In this document: positions 1 to 23,212 of the stretch, piece by piece
Layout of the letters: each line of letters opens with the position of its first letter
Position numbering within the stretch: the stretch's first letter is position 1
DNA from: Haliotis asinina
Taxonomy: Eukaryota; Mollusca; Gastropoda; Lepetellida; Haliotidae
Assembly: GCF_037392515.1 (NCBI RefSeq)
Contig: NC_090281.1
Coordinates: 51,934,753-51,998,752, forward strand
Length of the DNA stretch: 64,000 bases
Direction: 5' to 3'
Notes under the pieces: model-generated
What the model saw: the letters and a program-made list of their open reading frames with translations, nothing else
Databases searched by the model: none
What the model was told of the DNA's origin: nothing
Translations under genes and position numbers: made by a program

Positions 1-298
1 TCTAGACTACCAGTTGTCCGACTTTCATTTTTGTGGAAGTCGCGGTGGCTGAGCGGGCTAGGCGGCTGACTTTGTGTGCTGGCGATTAGGTGCCTGACTC
101 TGAGGGTGCGGGTTCGAATCCCGGATGGGACTCAACCGAAAAAAGTACTAGAATTTGTACTTTACTAAGAAAGTGAAATTCCCAAATATGACATTTGTTG
201 CATTTGACCACTTTCTAAATGGCATCGTGTAATCATAGCTTTCGGCCGTGGGAGCCGTGCCAATTTACACTCATCAGAGGGGTACACAAAGTACGCAG
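1..298 (+). repeat. tRNA-derived SINE, tandem copy 1
   Basis: A 298-bp unit that is repeated directly after itself. It contains a class II tRNA-like head at about 41-133: an A-box-like TGGCTGAGCGG near 47 and a B-box GGTTCGAATCC near 111, separated by a long variable-arm-like stretch. The acceptor stem does not pair fully, so this reads as a tRNA-Leu/Ser-derived SINE and not a working tRNA gene. The head is followed by an AT-richer body. A rearranged copy lies on the minus strand near 63112-63300. Confidence 0.75.
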
Positions 299-497
299 TC
301 TAGACTACCAGTTGTCCGACTTTCATTTTTGTGGAAGTCGCGGTGGCTGAGCGGGCTAGGCGGCTGACTTTGTGTGCTGGCGATTAGGTGCCTGACTCTG
401 AGGGTGCGGGTTCGAATCCCGGATGGGACTCAACCGAAAAAAGTACTAGAATTTGTACTTTACTAAGAAAGTGAAATCCCAAATATGACATTTGTTG
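299..497 (+). repeat. tRNA-derived SINE, tandem copy 2 (partial)
   Basis: Near-identical to positions 1-200 of the first copy, differing by a one-base deletion in the CCC run near 477. It breaks off at 497 where the THAP-gene intron sequence starts. The very low divergence means the tandem duplication is recent. Confidence 0.8.
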
Positions 498-575
498 AAT
501 AGCCATCTTGTTGGTATTTTAGGATTGTCTTTTGTCATGAATCATTTCTATCATATATTTTTTAATAATTGTCAG

Positions 576-3500
576 GAATGAGGAGCCCCGATCCAAGCCA
601 TCCAGACTTTGTTCCATCTCTGTTTCCATCAACAACTCCTGAAGAACATCAAGCACTCAAAGACAAATATGCCTTGTAAGTTTTTTTGTCTTCATGATGG
701 AAATATCACAAACAGTAAATCTAGAAGCTGTATGTAGGTGTTGTATTTGATATTAATAGGATACTTCTCAGAGTCAAGACTTGACTAAATGGCCAGTGAT
801 GCCTTCAAACGTCTGTATAGAAGCATTCAGAGAAGTATGTCTGATTTGTGACTTGAAATGTGCATGAATGGGCAGCTGTAAATGGTAATAAAAATGCAAC
901 ATCTGTCTGTGAGATATATTTTATATACGCTCAGTGTCGAAAGTAAACGCTTTTACAGGATGTTTGTTTTTTTGGTGTGTAGCCTGCCAGTCAAGATGAA
1001 CACTTCTGAACTTAATTAGTGAAGACATGAAGCAGAATTAATTCTGAAAGTTGAGATGTGTTGGCACAAGCATCCTTAACACTTAGAGATCACCCAGGGT
1101 GGTTCTTGTCAGATACATGCTGGTGCAGTATCACTGTAATATGCAAATTTTTAACCAATTATGACATGTTCACATTTCTAGATTTCGGAAAAAGCAAGAA
1201 CAGTCTCTGTCAGCAGCTTACAATGATCTTAATGCAGTGAATGAACTGTGGCTGGAAAAGGGATGGAATCAAGACTCCATTAACAAATTGTTCTCTGGTG
1301 ATAGAAGTCTCAGATCACAGAACCATTTCCAAACATACACACCAAACTCTTTGACAAGTACTCTTACACAACCACAGCCATCAAAAGACTACAGTCCAAT
1401 AAATTTTGTGCATTCACCTACAAGCCAGAAGGCACAAGACAAGTTTCTTATTCTGCAAGCAGTCGGTCAGAGGAAAATGGTGGTTCGTCTGGCTCAACCT
1501 GGCAAATATGGTGCTTCTATTGACCCATCTCAAGAAGGGCCGGCCAACAGAAACACTATGAAGGATGGCATATACATGTATATAAAATCATTCGAAAAAA
1601 CTGCTATGACTCATCAACTGGAAATGCCAGAAATACCAGTGAAGAAAGATAAGTGTACTCAGTTTGATGCATACATAGATGCTCCTGAAAATAGTAGTCC
1701 CGTGGAGGAATGTCCTTGTAGGCTTGTAGTAGGTATACAAGGCCAGGCAACTGTTCAGGAAGGGTCTCCACAGGTAGAAGTTAAGGCTCGATATTGTGAA
1801 AACTGTGTGAGACAAGAAACTGAAGATGAGGCATCATCTATGGACAAGTCCTTATCTGTAGTGGCTAATTCAACTGAAACTAAACATGGCAACATAGGTG
1901 GAAATGAACTTAGCTTTAATGGAATGGAAAACAGTTTTGATAGATGTGCTCCAGAAGATAGTGATAATGTTGACCAGAGAGAAGAGGTAATGGACACATC
2001 AGCATGTACTGTACAAGAAAGTGGGAAAATACTGACAGAGAAGGAGATAGAACCAAACTGTGGTCATATTCAATACACGTCTGCAAGGGATCATGCATAC
2101 CATCACAATGGTATGAACAGACCAGTAGAGATTCATATCTTAAAGTCTTATGATGTATCATCAGATGCAATCTTGAGTGCCAGTGAGAGATTCATTGACA
2201 CTTCTTCAAGCCCGTCTTATAAATATGAATTTCAGGTTGTTTTGGGACAAAATGTTGTCAAAAGGAAAAAGTGTTTAAAAGATGCTTCTTCCCAGACTGA
2301 CACCAGTGGTTGCAAAGATCAGGTGATAATGGAAGTAGAAAGACTAACTTTGGTTGAAGAAATGCTTCAACTCCATGACAAGGTCGTGGCAAGGTCGTAC
2401 ACAATGGCTTCTTTTCATAAGAACCAGGTAAAGGTGCAGTTTTACTCTGGGTTTCCTAATTTTGAGACTTTAAAAGAACTTTTTGACTTTTTATTACCCC
2501 ACATGAGTCACCTCCCTCATCTAGGTCCCACCCGCTTTGAGTTGTTCATTTTCACTTTGATCAAACTCAGACTAGGGATCAAGGTAAAGGACATGGCTTA
2601 CCAACTTGGAGTCCCAACTGCTAAACTGTGTTCAGCAATTAAACAAATGTTTGATGTGATGTATTGCTGTCTTTCACCCTTGATTGACCTTCCTGAACCG
2701 AAATACCAGACTGTTAATTTTTTTTGGGAGAAAATTTACCACCTTAATTCAAGGTACTTCATCCTACAGCATGTCCAAAGCAATCTGAAGAGCTCTGACT
2801 CATGGTTAAAAGCAAAGGGAGTGAAGGATGTGGTATTGGTGTGTGATGCCCTCAGCCAGTTTTATGTTGCTGGGGAGGGAGATGCTGCAGATACAGATAC
2901 AGTGAACATTTGTGATCCATTCCAAGTTCCTGAGTTCTCTGAATCAGAATCAGAATCAGACACAGAAACTGATTCAGCATCAGAATCAGACATAGATGCA
3001 GGTGCCAAAAGAGACATGGGAGTAGAGGCACATACAGGCAACATCAGCAACTCAAGTGAAAAAGATGTGCTTAGCAACATTGGGAATCAGCAAAAAGGAT
3101 GTTCTGTACTTCTGGATATGCCAGTTAGAGATTCCTTTTGTGATGTCCCTGATGACCTTCCCATGTCTAGGAACAATTACAGTAACTATGACGACTTTGG
3201 CAGCCAGTCTGTTGACAATGCTGTAATCAACCAGGTGGGTTTGGAGATTGCGTCTACCTTGGGCGAATCGGAGGACTCTGTCAACTCCAGTCAGTCCAAG
3301 GAGATGGACACTCTGCTATGCTCTGACCCTTATCAGGATGTGATGGTTGTGGACACTCCTTCAGAACCATGTGATAGTCAATGGACTTTACCCCAGGTGG
3401 GTGTTGATACTTCGGGTAATGGATGCAATACTGGCAAAGGTGTTGAGATGAAAGGTAACACTGGTAGCCAGTCAGCAGATGATTCGTCTCAAAAGAGGAC

Positions 3501-3975
3501 TGAACTGACCATTTCATCAGAAAATATTTCACCTGAAAAAGAGCATGGTAAGAAACCACCGTCTGTCCTCCATGATCATTGCCACTTTCAAGAAGAAAGT
3601 GCTGTAAGTGTGCTCATGAATGACAATGTTCTTGTGTATCATATTCGCGAAAATGATCAGGAACCGGACTATCTGGAGAAACGTATTGAAATTATGGAAA
3701 TGTTAATGAATGATCATTCATATCGCGGTTCAGACAAAACGGCAGACAGTAGGAAAAAACTGAAAAAGGGGCAATTAAGAAGTCTTCATTATGATCATTA
3801 TGATCATGCATATTCCTGCAGAGACAAAAGAAAACTGGAAACACCACCACAAAGTGTGAAGAATTTGCAATCTCATGGTGATTGTGAAGTTTTGAACCCC
3901 TGTGAGAAGCGACCGCGCTTACTCTGTGGACGAGAGTATGGTAAAAATGGCAGAAAGTGTGATCATAAACAATAG
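576..3975 (+). CDS. THAP-type protein with HTH_Tnp_4-like domain (5' partial)
   Basis: Two exons are visible: 576-675 and 1182-3975. The first has acceptor GTCAG and donor GTAAGT, and the junction codon TT|A keeps frame. The first exon enters in mid-codon, so coding continues upstream of the window; the ATG at 578 is probably internal. It encodes a DPSHPDFVPSLFP stretch, like the AVPTIF-type C-terminal end of THAP zinc fingers. In exon 2, nucleotides about 2450-2700 encode a hydrophobic helical block (LGPTRFELFIFTLIKLRLG, then MAYQLGVPTAKL) like the HTH_Tnp_4 domain that precedes DDE_Tnp_4 nucleases in Harbinger-like transposases. No DDE nuclease follows. Instead there is an acidic SESESESDTETD tract near 2935-2990 and a basic C-terminus. 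About 963 residues are visible. It is likely nuclear and DNA-binding; a domesticated transposase is inferred. The full-length THAP domain cannot be seen. Confidence 0.7.
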
Positions 3976-4281
3976 AAATGTTCCACAAGTGTTTGGTTTC
4001 AAGCTAGTCTGGTTGGGGAATGCGTAAATGACTTAGCCCTCATTCTTTGTACAATAATTTGAAGTTATGGGTCAATGGCATTTGTCCCTTTGTGGCTCTT
4101 TTATCTAAAATATTGCAGGTCAAAGTTACAACCCCTAGATGAGTAAGGATCTGACCCTCAAGATACTGAATTTTTAATATGATCATCAATTTGCTTTTAC
4201 CATTCCACAATCATACACCTTTGACATATTTGTATTGTTTTAACGGGTTCAGAATTAAAATATGTCCAGCAGTCGGAGACT

Positions 4282-4287
4282 AATAAA
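4282..4287 (+). terminator. Poly(A) signal of the THAP-type gene
   Basis: AATAAA lies about 307 bases after the stop codon. It is the first canonical hexamer downstream, so it is the likely cleavage signal. Confidence 0.45.
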
Positions 4288-4576
4288 ATACAGGAAGGAT
4301 GTGTATATGTCACAGTTTAGGTGCATCTGTGGCAGTGTTGATGATTTTGGCCCTGTAGCGGTAGTAAAATGATTTTTCAACACCAGACTGACTGGGGAGG
4401 TTTTGTTGCCTTATATTGTGCATGAAGTTTTGTTGGCAAATGCTTCGTATCAGAGATCTGTATTATCTGGACATCCCATACATAAATAAATACAACTATG
4501 TCTTAAATGATGTGATCCTACAAGGAAAACATGTGGCATTTGAAACAAAACAAGAAAACAAAAAATGACTGCATCC

Positions 4577-5255
4577 ATTGGTAGCATGAACCGGAGAACT
4601 TGTTGCAGACACTGCTTACACAAACTAGAGAACATGTTGCAACCGTTGGTAACACAAACCAACCCGATCGCATTTTGTCGATCTTGGTCACGCGACGAAT
4701 CTCGTTTTGCACAAACAAGACATTGTCACTCAAAAAGTAGAGGTGTTGCAGACACTGCTTACACAAAGTAGAGGTGTTGCAGACACGGCTTACACAAGTA
4801 GAGAAGGTGCTGCAGACAGATGGTAGTATTGTGTAGTCGACATAGTCACAGAAACAAAAGAACGTGTAGCAGACATTGGTAACACAAACCACAGATTGTG
4901 TATCAGTTTATGGTCACACAAACCAGAAGACAAGTTGCAAAATTGTAAAAAGATGGTCGCACAAAGCGGAGAACGTGTACCAGACATTGCTCACACGAAG
5001 CAGAGAACGTGTATCAGACATTGCTCACACGAAGCAGAGAACGTGTAGCAGACATTGCTCACACAAACCAGAGAACGTGTATCAGAGTTTGCTCACACAG
5101 GTCAAAAAACGTGTAGTACACATTGGTCACACAAACCAGAGAACGTGTACCAGAAATTGTCACACACACCAGAGTACGTGACGCAGACACACACACACAC
5201 CAGAGAAAAAGTGTGGCAGACACTGGTCACACACACCAGAGAAAATATTTCGAAG
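4577..5255. repeat. Minisatellite, ~34-bp unit
   Basis: About 20 degenerate copies of a unit containing CACACAAACCAGAGAACGTG followed by a variant of TAGCAGACATTGCT. The right end passes into a CA-rich stretch near 5190. The unit length is not a multiple of three and reading frames drift through it on both strands, so the short ORFs here are not genes. Confidence 0.85.
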
Positions 5256-5422
5256 TTTGGGCTCAGAGCAGACATTATTGACATTTGGCACTCAAAGCTG
5301 ACAATATATTGCAGTCATAGACCACATAAACAGCTGGCATCGGTGTAATGGTGGTGTCAACAGTTTCGATGGAAAGTATCGGATGGCGTGCATCCTCGAT
5401 ACCACATATCGCTATTCCATTT

Positions 5423-5627
5423 TGAGTGAGTTTAGTTTAAAGCCGCGCTCGACAGTATCTCAACTATATGGCGGCGGTTTGTAAATAATCGAGTCTGGAC
5501 CAGACAGTCCAGTGATCAACATCCTGAGTATTGATCTACGCAACTGGGATACGATGACATGTGTCAACCAAGTCAGCGAGTCTGACCATCCCGTTCGTCG
5601 CCTCTTACGACAAGCCTGCGTCCGTGT
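5423..5627 (-). repeat. SINE-A copy (ACTC-tailed interspersed repeat)
   Basis: Reading on the minus strand it ends in the shared tail (CTGGAATATTGCT-like, then AAACTAAACTCACTC). The body carries the family's diagnostic blocks CCAGACTCGATTATTTACA and CATGTCAT. Here it is diverged and truncated at its 5' end. SINE-A is my label for the family with a non-tRNA head. Confidence 0.75.
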
Positions 5628-6447
5628 ATATAACTCTAAATCCTCGCCATGCGGTGTTGCAATTATTGGTCTATTTGCTCTACATTCTGTATAGATACGC
5701 TGAATGAAACAGGACATAAAATGGACCACAATCTAGACTAACATCCAGTCTCTGAATATATATAATTTGGATAGTAGCAGATTAGTCCAAGGAAATTGAA
5801 AAGTGGTATCAATCAGATAGAAAATTCATTTAGAGTCTAGACTTGCTCCTATGTGGTGTGTGACATGTAGCACCAATCATGTTTCACGAGCTGATATTTT
5901 CCTTGATAAACGTAGGCTTCTATCTTATTGCAAGACTGGTTCTCATGTTTCAGTTTTGATCATTGTTCTACTCAGTCTAAAGAAAGTTCACTTTACCTAA
6001 TACAGAGCGACTTTGGCTAATCTTGAGTGTTTTGGTAAATCATTTCTTTATGAGAAAGTGCACCAAACGTCATTCATGAAATAGTTTCATGTTTACTACT
6101 TTTATTCATAGTCATATGTCCATAAATCATCAAATTGTGCACTTCAAGATCATGTCACATGATTTTGACTTAAATTAAATGTTTCTCCTGAGTAAAAAAG
6201 ATGTTCAAAGTAGCTCATACTCTTCAAATTATTGGAAATTCAACATACTTAACTGTTTAAAGAAGTATACACATAGTACAGGTGGGTTGATGGAGGACAT
6301 GATGTAAGCTAGTTTTAGTTGAATATGTCATATATATGAAATGAGAAATCATACACTTATCTGTGTTAACTTTCCTTTCCCGGAAGACCAGAGGGTAAAA
6401 GAAAGTTACAAAGTGGACAGTTCTCAATAACTGTTCTTTCACAATAT
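5628..6447. other. Intergenic, nothing recognised
   Basis: AT-rich sequence between the SINE-A copy and the 41-bp minisatellite. No splice-compatible open frame, RNA gene or repeat family was recognised. Confidence 0.5.
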
Positions 6448-6648
6448 ATCGCAATACATATGCAATACAAGAGTGTGTATGGCAATATATGGCAATACAT
6501 ATGCAATACAAGAGTGTGTATGGCAATATATGGCAATACATATGGCAATACAAGTGTGTGTATGGCAATATATGGCAATACATATGGCAATACAAGTGTG
6601 TGTATGGCAATATATCGCAATACATATGGCAATACAAGTGTGTGTATG
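6448..6648. repeat. Minisatellite, 41-42-bp unit, ~5 copies
   Basis: Units contain GGCAATACATATGGCAATAC then AAGTGTGTGTATGGCAATAT. The spacing is 41 bp between the copies at 6491 and 6532, and 42 bp to 6574. The array ends about 240 bp upstream of the LRRC40 start codon, so it lies in its promoter or 5'UTR region. Confidence 0.85.
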
Positions 6649-6889
6649 GCGACGCTCCGAGAGCAACACATATTGTTTACAGATTCTCTTGATAGCTAAC
6701 TTTCACGAAGTATTTTACGGGTGCTTAGAACAATAGATAACTCTGATTCGCTGAAGGTCACATAATGGGAGTTACTACCCTTTGATCATTCTCAAAATGT
6801 TCTTGGGATCAGTCAGTTGTCAAAATTAGCCAGATTTGAAAGGAAATGAATGACTGAACAGGTGCTTCTTGTATGACTCTTCAGTGAAT

Positions 6890-18293
<11,404 letters not shown>

Positions 18294-18451
18294 GTTATCT
18301 CCCTTCAACAAAAAGCAACTATATGGAATGACTAGCATAAGATGTGTTATTCCTTCTTTCAATGCAATATAAACAGAGTAGAAAAAGGGACAAGATTGTT
18401 TGGACCTCCTTTTAAACTGTAATTTGTTATTCAAGGAAATTCTACATTTTG

Positions 18452-18457
18452 AATAAA
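18452..18457 (+). terminator. Proximal poly(A) signal of LRRC40
   Basis: AATAAA lies 159 bases after the LRRC40 stop codon, so a compact 3'UTR is possible. A second AATAAA near 19320 could serve a longer form. Confidence 0.5.
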
Positions 18458-21400
18458 TCACTAATGAAATATAGGAGGGTCACATGTTTACACAGAAAGA
18501 CGTTGAGCATCTTTGTCTTCATCTGTGTGTAACATGTAACAACTTGGTCCATGGTGATTGTGTTATCACCAGCTTAACTTCAGTTCATCATATATTTTTT
18601 CTAGATGTGCCATCATGACCTTCATTGGCAGATGCCTTATTTTGTATTGTGACTGCGCATTTGTCTGTTAGTAAACAACATGCCATGTAAATTATGCAAA
18701 TGATTGACCTGATTTAGTTTCTGTGATATTGAACAGTGCTGTCAGATGTTATGTTCACATACATGCTGTTTCTGTTGGTGTTGCAGACAAGTGACAGGAG
18801 ATGTTGAATGTATTCACATTCTAACATATATTTTTCATATTTCCAGGATTAGTGAAAATGAAATAATCAAAATGTTGATATTTACAGACACCCCCATATA
18901 GACACTATTAATATTCAAATCAGAGGTTTTATGATACCCTGTGTGGTTTTCTTTAATGAGCAAAACTAATAGAAAGGGTTATCGGTGATGAAATTGCATG
19001 GAAAGAAAATTATAATGATAATCTTGATCAAGTCTACTTATAAATCTGTCTGTCGTTTCGTTAGCTCAAGGTCATTAGTTAGTTGCTCAAGTGCTATATT
19101 GATGTTACTGGGTATGCACCATTAGGACTGGCAGGTGCTTGTTTGCTGGGAAGCCTCAAAATGGTTATATTGCTGTTTTATTTTGCTAAAATTTGAATGT
19201 CTCGTGGTATATTTCTGATATATTTTCACCGAGGTGGTAGTGAAGTCTGCTCAGTTATGTCATTGTCTAGGGATTTGCAACTTCAGATATATTTTCACAT
19301 TTCTACTGTACCATCGGGAATAAACCTGTTACTTACCAACAGTTTTATGTGTTTTGTACAACTCACCATGACTTAGGTGGTAAGGGTGTCATTGGTGACC
19401 CAGTGCCGGAATCTGCTGGTTAGAGGTGCTTTCCTTTGGCATGCAAGAAACATGTTGGTTGTTGGTTCAAATCTCATGTCACTATGATGTTTTGGTTACC
19501 TTTGGGTTGTAAAGAACCTGTGATCTTAAGTCAAATGTTTAGCATCCTTGTTCCACAAAGTTATCATAGAGCTATGAGGAACTCACTTACAAAAGTGACT
19601 TACGGGATCAATTGGTGAGACTTATTGACTTGTTTGAACATGCCATTGTATCCCAATAGTGGACTGATGCTCAGGCAGTTAATCAGTGGATTGGTCCAAC
19701 AAGTTGAACAAACCATCATACTTAAACATACTATTGGTTGTCACATCGCTACTATCAGCTTTTTGGAATAATGGTTCAACATTGCTTTGGGCTTATCTGC
19801 TGCCATTCTGCTATGTGAAATTTAGATACTGCGGACTTTCACTATGATTATTACACATGACTTTCATGGATGAGTAGAGAGTTGTATGTTATAACATTGT
19901 ATCAAGCTCCACAATGAATCTTCTAATAACAACTGTGAACAGGGGGGCTCTTTTGAGGCTTTTCAGAGATACCTTGGCAACACTATGTGAAATATATTTG
20001 TAGTGTCAAATATTCAGATTGGGGTGAATATGAAGAGTTCTTGATTCATGATAAAGAACTTCACCATTTTTATTTAGAAATATATTTTATTTGTCATTGG
20101 GTAATAATTTGTTAAACTGACATCACCTTTGTTGTCAGTACTTTCAAAATTATATTAATAATCACTCTTTGTAAAATTTGCACAATTTAAACTGGCCATT
20201 GACAATAACATGTAATAATTTGTTTTGAAAACAAGCATCACAGTATACACTGATCTGCATGTATATAAATACCACAACTTTCAAACAAGTCTTTGTCAGC
20301 TGACACATGACAAGCTGAGACATAAACTGGTTTCCTCTATTGATTTGTGCAGCAAGCTTATGTAGACAGGAGCCAAGTCTAGCTGACAACAAAAATGCAG
20401 TGAGTCAACAAATGTGACTAAACAATGAACTATACTCTGTGCATGTGTGCAGGTTAGGCTCTATACATGACATCATAACTAACTGCAGTGGACCTTCCAT
20501 TCTCCGATCTAATCGTAACCAGTGAGGTCTTACGTCAGAGCACATGAGTCTATTACTGCTGACAAATGTTTTGTATACTCAGCTGTTACTTTTTATATCC
20601 ACTTGATTTAAGCTGACCAGCGAATGATACCAAACTGAACTCTTTCAAGAACTACATTTTCTGGACTATCCTAAAGGTAACTCACTGCAGCAGGTGCTTT
20701 AAGTATCCAAAACAACTAGGTGATTGTACATACAGTTGTCACAACAGATTCATCATTAGTGTTATCACTATTTGAAATAAGACTATAAATAAACAAAATA
20801 GGACTTGAATTTGAGGTTTTACGATTTTCCTAATAATACTGCCAGTAATCAATCACAGGATACAAGTGCTGTACACGAGTAGGAGGATTCAACATCTGTC
20901 AAACATAAGTGCTTTTTCACAAAGGAACTGCAGCTAAAATATCTAAGGAATGTTAACAGGTGCAATTAAAATATTTTAAAAACAGTGCCTGTCTACAAAC
21001 AGGTATCACATAAACAATGACCAACAAGAAGTGTGGGGTATCTTGCTACAACAACTCAACCATCCACTAGCATCATACAGCACATGGAGTTCTCTTTCTT
21101 TCATGTAGTGTCTAAAACAATCTTATTGCTTCTAGTATTTACCAGTCTGTAATGTCTTGTGTGGTGATTGGTTAATTTACTTCAGCCTAAGCATAAATTA
21201 ACCAATCGTACAATTCAGCACAACTGGTTAACAAGTACAACCTCACTTCAGACAGGAATCTACATCGTCCAGCAAGATAAAGTAGCTCTAGTTATAAATT
21301 TGATCGAGTTATTGAAAAACATCATACATTTTTAAAACCCATAAAGAAAGTAACTCAAAACTTTACAGTATTTTTGAGGGGGTAGTGTGATGTTTCCTTT

Positions 21401-23212
21401 ATATGGGACTGGGCAATTAAACAGTCTATATTTTGCCTCAAGAAGTGAGTGAGATTTGTCAACCTTTAGCAGGTAAAGTGGTACAGGTAAAAGGTTGTGT
21501 GTTTATGAGCATATTAATGAAATACAAATCTCATTCCCCCATATTTTAAAAGGACTTGCTTGTTATTGCTGATATCTAATTGTTTTCAGGGAATCCTCAT
21601 TATTTAAATACAAGTGAAAGAATTCAAAGCTTGTAAATTTAACATTTTTAAAGAGTCTGTATATAATGTTATCTCTTAAAAGAAATAAATGACTTGGTTG
21701 TACAACATGCAATAAAAACTACTCCTTGATTTTGTGTTTTCTACCTGCAGCTATGTGATAAACAACTTCCCCTCTTCACTCTGCATTTCTTAAATATACA
21801 TGGCCATTGCAAAATACAGACATCACCAGTGTAACAATGAAAACAGATACAATAATATGTAGTACAACAAATATTTGGTCATCGCAATGGACAATACTTA
21901 CCGGTAACAAGTCAAACTGCTAAATATCTTTGATAATATTTATGATGAATAATGCAGGTAGTCTATAAACACATTCACACAATCTAACATCACATTAAAG
22001 CTATACCAGTTGGTCATCTGGACTCTGATCTACTATCAGGTACAGATTGTAAGTAGATATATTGTGTCAACAGAGTAACATAGAATAATATTTGGCATGT
22101 TTTGGAATATTTGAAATGAATGAACAGCCAGTCTGATTGAACAATTATGGTTATATTTTGTTTGTAATGCATTCATTGTGTGGATATGTTTTTTGGCTCA
22201 TTGTAATAATTATATTTCAGACAATGTGTACTCTGAAATATATATAGTGTTTTGTACAGTGAAATATACTGAACGGCAAAAGAAATGCAAGTTTCGAAAA
22301 AAATGAAATCACATAAAAGTAAGCGTTCATGTTTATGTCTTCTATCTGAAGACTTGACAAAAACTACCTTTTCTTAAAATCTTCACTAAATTTTCAAATT
22401 TTATGAAGCAGCGGTATATAGTAATGAACTTTGTATTAAAGTACACAGTTACAGTCTGGGTAATAGGGGGTCCAGATTAATGAGGTTTCACTGTCTTTAT
22501 GATACTAAACATATAATGCTGACATGGTGCGATCGATATAAAGCTACTGTTCAATGAGCTCAGGCAATCTGTGAAATGACTGATAAAATATTTTCTGTGC
22601 CTGGTGTGTATTCCCTGTATAATTATCAGATGGTTCCTCTGTCAATAGTATCTATGACAATACAAATACTATCAACATGGACAATCAACATATAATCAAT
22701 GCATTTAAACAACTTTAACAAGCATCACAGTTTTGCATGATATCCTTGGACATATGGGAGGAACAGAAATCATATATCCCTCCAAATTTGTCAAAATTCA
22801 AAATACATATTTTTGAACAATCAACAACAAATTCAACAATAATCCAGTTCAGTAATGTTTTCACAGGATGTATACTACACAGATTTTAATAGGGTACTTT
22901 GATGTCATACTCTTTTAATTATACATCTGACATATCTGACATATCTGACATATCACAATAAATACCTAAATGTTGAATGGATATTTTTCCTGTCTGACAC
23001 TGATGTCCATCATCTGGGACTCTAGGGCTAGCCATCATGCAGTATTGCCATCCCAATGTTGAGGATGGTTTGTAACTTGTATTCTGACTGGCACAGGAGA
23101 GCAAACATTCGTAACCATAGAACTAGCAAATCAAATGTGGGTAATTTGAGATTGGGAGCGCCATGGAAACATACTGAAATGCTATCCATGGAGATAGAGG
23201 TGGGTGTTGCCT
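18458..23212. other. Convergent intergenic / 3'UTR stretch
   Basis: LRRC40 and the CARD gene end tail-to-tail here. The sequence is AT-rich with only short random frames. It includes a degenerate SINE block at 19370-19705: a tRNA-like GGTTCAAATCTC near 19471, then a plus-strand SINE-A remnant with GTGAGACTTATTGACTTGTT. A small CATATCTGA direct repeat is at 22923-22953. A minus-strand ATTAAA (22914-22919) is one possible poly(A) signal for the CARD gene. No further gene was recognised. Confidence 0.5.

Noticed and set aside
41-133. Functional tRNA-Leu or tRNA-Ser gene
   Set aside because: A- and B-boxes are present but the acceptor stem does not pair and the unit continues into a SINE body. 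It also has a rearranged copy elsewhere.
4518-5348. Cys/Val-rich overlapping ORFs on both strands
   Set aside because: They are translations of the 34-bp minisatellite in several frames, with no splice or homology support.
6257-6736. Repetitive ORFs of the YGNIWQY / CHILPYT type
   Set aside because: Products of the 41-bp tandem repeat. All frames look equally open.
22250-22400. Possible end of another Tc1-like element (GAACGGCAAAAGAAATGCAA)
   Set aside because: No matching second end or TA-bounded partner was found nearby.
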